From contig VBJR01000399.1 in NCBI GenBank assembly GCA_005880175.1, positions 1-7,375 on the forward strand: a stretch of 7,375 nucleotides of DNA, in the 5' to 3' direction. Shown piece by piece: positions 5,832-7,375 of the stretch (the stretch's first letter is position 1; each line of letters starts with the position of its first letter). Below the pieces are notes generated by a model. It ran no database searches, was not told the DNA's origin, and saw only the letters and a program-made list of their open reading frames with translations. Origin of the DNA: Chloroflexota bacterium. GTDB lineage: Bacteria; Chloroflexota; Dormibacteria; Dormibacterales; Dormibacteraceae. The position numbers were made by a program, and so were the translations under genes.

Positions 5832-7375
5832 TCATCGCTGGTGTGCCCTGGCGGTCGCGGTGAGCCAGCCCTCCGCCGCGTCCGCGGTGGCCGCCGCGGC
5901 GGCCTCGATCAGGGCGAAGTGGTCCGCGGCGACCTCGACCTGGTCGGCGCCGGCGTCCCACGCCGGCCAGCCGGCCTCGCCGCCCCCGCCCAGGGGCACG
6001 CCGGCCCGGATCAGCAGGCTCGGGGCGGCGATGCGGGCGGGCGTCCGCTCGGCCAGCAGGCGCAGGTACGTGCCCATGGCGAGCAGGTTCGCGTCGTCCA
6101 CCGGGATGGCCTCGTGCTCCCGGGCCAGGATCTCCGTCATGACGAGGGAGAAGACCCGGTCGTTCTCCTCGCCGTCGGGCGTCGGGGTGTCGATCATGAC
6201 GACGCCGGCCGGGCCGGCGCCCGACCGCTCGAGCCGGGCGGCGAGCGAGTGGGCGATGACGCCGCCGATCGAGTAGCCGACCAGGACGAACGGCGCGTCG
6301 CCGGCGACCGCGCGGACCGCCGCCTCCAGGACGGCGATCGCGGCGTCCCACGACGCGGGCGCGGGCTCGGCGTCGCGGAAGCCCGGGAGCGCGCAGGCGA
6401 ACACGTCCCGCGCGCCCTCGAACCGGCTCGCGAAGCGCATGAACTGGTGGGGGCCGGAGCCGACCACGAAGGACGGCACGCAGACGAGCCTGGGCAGCGC
6501 GTCGCCCGAGGCGAGCCGGACGGCGTAGCCGGCGCCGTCACCCAGCTCGGCGGCCGACGCGAACGCGGGCCGGAACCGGGACGCCTCGGTCAGCAGCGAG
6601 CGGGCCTGCACGATCGCGCCCGTGGCGTGCGCGTGGCGGAGCAGCGTGCCGAGCGTGCCGTGGCCGTTCCGGTGGACGGACCTGCCGTTGGGCGCCTGCG
6701 GCGCCTGCGGCGCCTGCGCCGCCTCGGCGACGAGCAGCCGGCCGACCGCGGCCGAGGTCGGGTGGTCGAACACCAGCGTGCTGGGCAGCCGCATGCCGGC
6801 GGCCTGGGTGAGCCGGTTGCGCAGCTCGACCGAGGCGAGCGAGTCGAACCCGAGGTCCTTGAACGTGCGCTCGGGATCGACGGCGGCGGCCGAGGCGTGG
6901 CCGAGGACGGCCGCGACCTGGGCCTGGACCAGCTCCAGCGCCACCCGCTCCCCGCGCGGGCGCACGCACCAACCCGCGCAGCAGCGCCGGCAGCAGCCCC
7001 GCCCCCGCCTGCTCCCGCAGCGCACCGGCGTCCAGCCGCACCGGCGCCACCAGCCCCGCCTCCAACGCTCGCGCTCGCTCGTACAGCTCCAACCCCTGCT
7101 CGCTCGTCAGCGCCTCCACACCCAGACGACCCAGACGGCCCAGCGCCGCCTCGTCCAGCCCTCCCGTCATCCCCGTCGCCTCGGCCCACAGACCCCACGC
7201 CAGCGACACCCCAGCCTGACCAGCCGCTCGACGCCGCGCCGCCAGCGCGTCCAGCGCCGCGTTCGCCGCCGCGTAGCTGCCCTGGCCAGGGCTCCCGATC
7301 AGCGCCGCCACCGACGAGAACAGCACGAACTCACGCAGGTCCATCCCCGCCGTCAGCTCGTCCAGGTGCAGCGCC
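5832..7375 (-). CDS. Type I modular PKS, terminal part: KR-ACP-thioesterase; reading frame broken near 6950-6966
   Basis: The protein enters from the right edge, reading from 7374. The KR C-terminal half comes first: [19 protein letters not shown] with catalytic Ser 7312-7314, Tyr 7273-7275 and Asn 7261-7263, then SLAWGLW and a normal post-KR region ending [13 protein letters not shown] stereotype and NADPH loop lie outside the window. The frame then changes and resumes at [19 protein letters not shown], the ACP, whose DLGFDSL has its phosphopantetheine Ser codon at 6840-6842. Most of the usual KR-ACP linker (~20 residues) is missing. After a QAP-repeat linker comes a type I thioesterase: GYSIGG with nucleophile Ser 6270-6272, MIDTPTPDG with the likely triad Asp, and ADHFALIE with His 5919-5921. 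The TE releases the finished chain by macrolactonisation or hydrolysis; which one cannot be told. Codon usage differs sharply on the two sides of the junction. The stop is 32 nt before the P450 start. Confidence 0.93.
6691..6717 (-). repeat. Three perfect 9-bp tandem repeats in the ACP-TE linker
   Basis: GGCGCCTGC occurs three times in a row on the plus strand. On the coding strand it encodes QAPQAPQAP, placed between the ACP and the thioesterase. It is a flexible interdomain linker with a sequence prone to slippage in multiples of three residues. Confidence 0.85.

Noticed and set aside
4375..6276. 633-residue plus-strand open frame opposite the P450 and TE
   Set aside because: It is antisense to motif-rich P450 and TE coding sequence, with low-complexity composition typical of high-GC shadow frames.

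Overview
This window is a high-GC stretch (roughly three quarters G+C, with G or C at nearly every third codon position) of a modular type I polyketide synthase (PKS) cluster, most likely from an actinomycete. The genus cannot be told from the sequence.

Layout: (1) 2-2781, plus strand: C-terminal part of a PKS protein, with the AT tail, DH, KR, ACP and a C-terminal docking domain, so it is a non-terminal subunit. (2) 2808-3507, plus strand: a crotonase-fold (enoyl-CoA hydratase/isomerase) gene that follows closely and is probably co-transcribed. (3) 3508-3775: an intergenic stretch filled mainly by a ~190-bp imperfect inverted repeat built from CACGAAG-like units. (4) 3776-4308, plus strand: a DUF2867-type gene. 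(5) 4295-4321: a GC-rich hairpin between convergent genes. (6) 4336-5799, minus strand: an intact cytochrome P450. (7) 5832-7375, minus strand: C-terminal part of a terminal PKS protein, with KR, ACP and thioesterase. The PKS-TE and the P450 are 32 nt apart and form one minus-strand operon.

How the genes work together: the left module carries an active-looking DH and a B-type KR without an ER, so it should install a trans double bond and pass the chain to another subunit through its docking domain. The right protein is the end of the assembly line; its thioesterase releases the product, probably as a macrolactone, and the P450 is a likely late-stage oxidase. The roles of the crotonase and DUF2867 genes are unclear.

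The most unusual feature is that four of the five genes (both PKS fragments, the crotonase and the DUF2867 gene) change reading frame exactly where about 20-40 conserved or expected residues are missing. Only the P450 reads straight through. These are deletions, not simple indels or programmed frameshifts, and either the assembly lost short GC-rich pieces or the locus is decaying. In the right PKS the junction also coincides with an abrupt change in codon usage, which suggests module recombination or a chimeric join. No tRNA, rRNA, CRISPR array or transposase was seen.
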